64,000 nucleotides of DNA from Cyanobium sp. WAJ14-Wanaka (lineage in GTDB: Bacteria; Cyanobacteriota; Cyanobacteriia; PCC-6307; Cyanobiaceae): NCBI RefSeq assembly GCF_024345375.1, contig NZ_JAGQAZ010000001.1:372001-436000 (forward strand), read 5' to 3'. The notes below the pieces were generated by a model. It was not told the DNA's origin. It made no database searches and worked only from the letters and a program-made list of their open reading frames with translations. The translations under genes and the position numbers were made by a program. This document shows positions 62,878-64,000 of this stretch, piece by piece (position 1 is the stretch's first letter; each line of letters starts with the position of its first letter).

Positions 62878-63517
62878 TGATTTCGACAATCTGGCCAATG
62901 GCTGCCTGCGTTTCCAGGGCATCCAGGCAGACGCGAGCCACCAGCCGTCGGGGAATGCTGTCGCTTTCCTGTTGGTCTGCGCCGCTGAAAACAACCCCCT
63001 CCTTTTCCAGTTCCGCTTCGCTCTCCTTGAGGCCACCTGGGCGGATCACGGTCCAGTTGATACCGCTCTGCTCGAGCCAGCTTTCGCCGAGCCGCTTCCA
63101 GACCAGGATCAGGCCAAACAGGTTTAGGGGGTGCAGCCAGCGACCGGCGCAAAGTGAACTGACCAGCACCACCCGCTTCAGTCCCACCGCCCGACAGGCC
63201 CGTATTTGGTCTGCCACACCAAAGGCATCGACCTTCAGGGGGCCCAGTAAATCCACCGAAGGCCTGGCGCCGGTGGCGATCACCAGGCCATCACAGCCGC
63301 GCAGGGCCGCTTCCAGCGCCTGGCTTTGATGCAGCTCCAGCCGCACCACCTCGGCCCCCTCCAGCCCCGCTGGCAGTTCGGATCCTGGCCGCACCAAGGC
63401 TTTCACCCGGTAACCGCGCTCCAGGGCTTCCTGCACCACCCGCCAACCGGTTTTGCCCGATGCGCCGCTGACGGCAAGGGTTGATCCAGGTACTGGTGAC
63501 GCGGCAGGGCTTTGCAT
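62813..63517 (-). CDS. NmrA/Ycf39-like NAD(P)-binding SDR protein
   Basis: An atypical short-chain dehydrogenase of 234 residues with LAVSGASGKTGWRVVQEALE near 13-32, KALVRPG near 38-44, GLVIATGARPSVDLLGPLKV near 75-94, VVLVSSLCAGRWLHPL near 115-130, and INWTVIRPGGLKESE near 151-165. The family includes chaperone-like or NADPH-sensing proteins of photosystem assembly; a classic Tyr-Lys catalytic pair is not obvious. The 65-base tail-to-tail overlap with the MidA gene is the longest in this window. Confidence 0.87.
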   Translation of the reverse strand: MQSPAASPVPGSTLAVSGASGKTGWRVVQEALERGYRVKALVRPGSELPAGLEGAEVVRLELHQSQALEAALRGCDGLVIATGARPSVDLLGPLKVDAFGVADQIRACRAVGLKRVVLVSSLCAGRWLHPLNLFGLILVWKRLGESWLEQSGINWTVIRPGGLKESEAELEKEGVVFSGADQQESDSIPRRLVARVCLDALETQAAIGQIVEITSRPDPAAPNLQQWLAAQVPG

Positions 63518-63581
63518 TGATCGGTTTGCGCAATCAGCGCCTCAGGCTAGGCAGAGTGACAGCCCCCTGAACCTTTCTGAT

Positions 63582-64000
63582 TTGAGCTGGAGCGAGCAGT
63601 GGTACCCGGTGGCCTACGAGGTCGACCTTGATCCGACCCGGCCTACGGCCTTCACCCTGTTGGACCAGGACCTGGTGCTCTGGTGTGATCGCCATGGCGA
63701 TAGCTGGCAGGCCTTTGCCGATGTTTGCCCCCATCGCCTAGTGCCCCTAAGTGAGGGCCGCATCAATGGCAGGGGCGAATTGGAATGCCCGTATCACGGT
63801 TGGAGCTTCGATGGCATGGGGGCCTGTACAACCATTCCCCAGCAGCGGGAGCCGGCCGAAGCCCTTCCCCAACGCAGCTGTGCCAAGCGCTTTGAGACGC
63901 GACTGGCCCAGGGGTTGTTGTTTGTTTTTGCCGGGCCTCCCGAGCATGCCGATGCCGTGCCTTTGCCCTTGGTGCCGGAGGTGGAGGCACCGGGCTGGGT
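63582..64000 (+). CDS. Rieske 2Fe-2S oxygenase (PAO/TIC55-like), partial
   Basis: The gene runs off the window end; 139 codons are present. The Rieske centre is complete: CPHRLVPLSEG near residues 49-59 and CPYHGWSFDGMG near 69-80, with the two Cys-His pairs. The start SWSEQWYPVAYEVDLDPTRP and the spacing resemble cyanobacterial pheophorbide a oxygenase / TIC55-type proteins. No ATG or GTG is found; TTG 63582 is chosen, CTG 63567 is possible. The non-heme iron domain lies outside the window, so the substrate cannot be judged. Confidence 0.85.
   Translation, partial: MSWSEQWYPVAYEVDLDPTRPTAFTLLDQDLVLWCDRHGDSWQAFADVCPHRLVPLSEGRINGRGELECPYHGWSFDGMGACTTIPQQREPAEALPQRSCAKRFETRLAQGLLFVFAGPPEHADAVPLPLVPEVEAPGW

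Noticed and set aside
1-64000. CRISPR array, IS element, prophage or attachment site
   Set aside because: No spaced direct repeats, transposase, integrase or phage structural genes are visible; the single endolysin-like gene stands alone and has a signal peptide.

Overview
The window is typical of an alpha-cyanobacterium of the Cyanobium / Synechococcus cluster 5 type. It is GC-rich and packed with genes, with no gene-free stretch longer than about 170 bases. It carries photosynthesis and carbon-fixation genes (acsF, psb30, prk, cbbY, glycerate kinase, class II fba, a Psb32-like TPM protein, a thioredoxin-like photosystem I accumulation factor) together with many families found mainly in cyanobacteria (DUF565/Ycf20, DUF2996, DUF3598, DUF3685, DUF3727, DUF6464, DUF6737, TIGR04168, CSP41-like). 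lpxD shows a Gram-negative outer membrane. I see no rRNA, tRNA, CRISPR array, IS element or prophage. This looks like a core chromosomal segment rather than an island.

Layout. 1-3391 (+): family 4 uracil-DNA glycosylase, ispG and a CtpA-type protease. 3368-9257, mixed strands: DUF3598, DUF6737, a small membrane protein, mfd, an AT-rich orphan gene and a helical protein with a Pro/Glu linker. 9290-12018 (+): TerC-like protein, DUF6464, a DEAD-box helicase whose start codon cannot be found, and a 59-residue protein. 12035-25685 (almost all -): fmt, pmbA, tldD and acsF as one unit; DUF2996, ubiX and a Zam-like RNB protein that appears to have lost its catalytic residues; two half-size GDT1 manganese-exporter proteins with a YkgJ protein; psb30 on the other strand; a ClC channel; recJ. 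25735-29846: cbbY-ycf20-glycerate kinase (+), rpmF (-), ftsH (+). 29851-32429 (-): cupin, CysO-like sulfur carrier, thrC. 32504-35434 (+): UPF0182. 35539-53326 (-): twenty co-directional genes from hisA down to fba, ending in a clear terminator. 53386-64000, mixed: CSP41-like, pgsA, CBS protein, nadA, TIGR04168, glycosyltransferase, lambda-type endolysin, Psb32-like, MidA, an NmrA-type SDR, and a Rieske oxygenase cut by the window end.

How the genes fit together. Several neighbourhoods suggest shared jobs. CbbY (removal of a RuBisCO inhibitor) sits with glycerate kinase (last step of photorespiration). The diiron chlorophyll cyclase AcsF is 6 bases from the TldD/PmbA protease. A CysO-type sulfur carrier sits between threonine synthase and a bicupin. 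The most unusual signals are the RNB pseudoenzyme, the helicase frame with no ATG, GTG or TTG ahead of its Q motif, the AT-rich orphan beside mfd, a cluster of TTGGC/GCCAA inverted repeats before the endolysin gene, an rpmF terminator inside the neighbouring coding sequence, and an FtsH that lacks its first membrane helix. No single locus stands out as a complete new defence or biosynthetic system.
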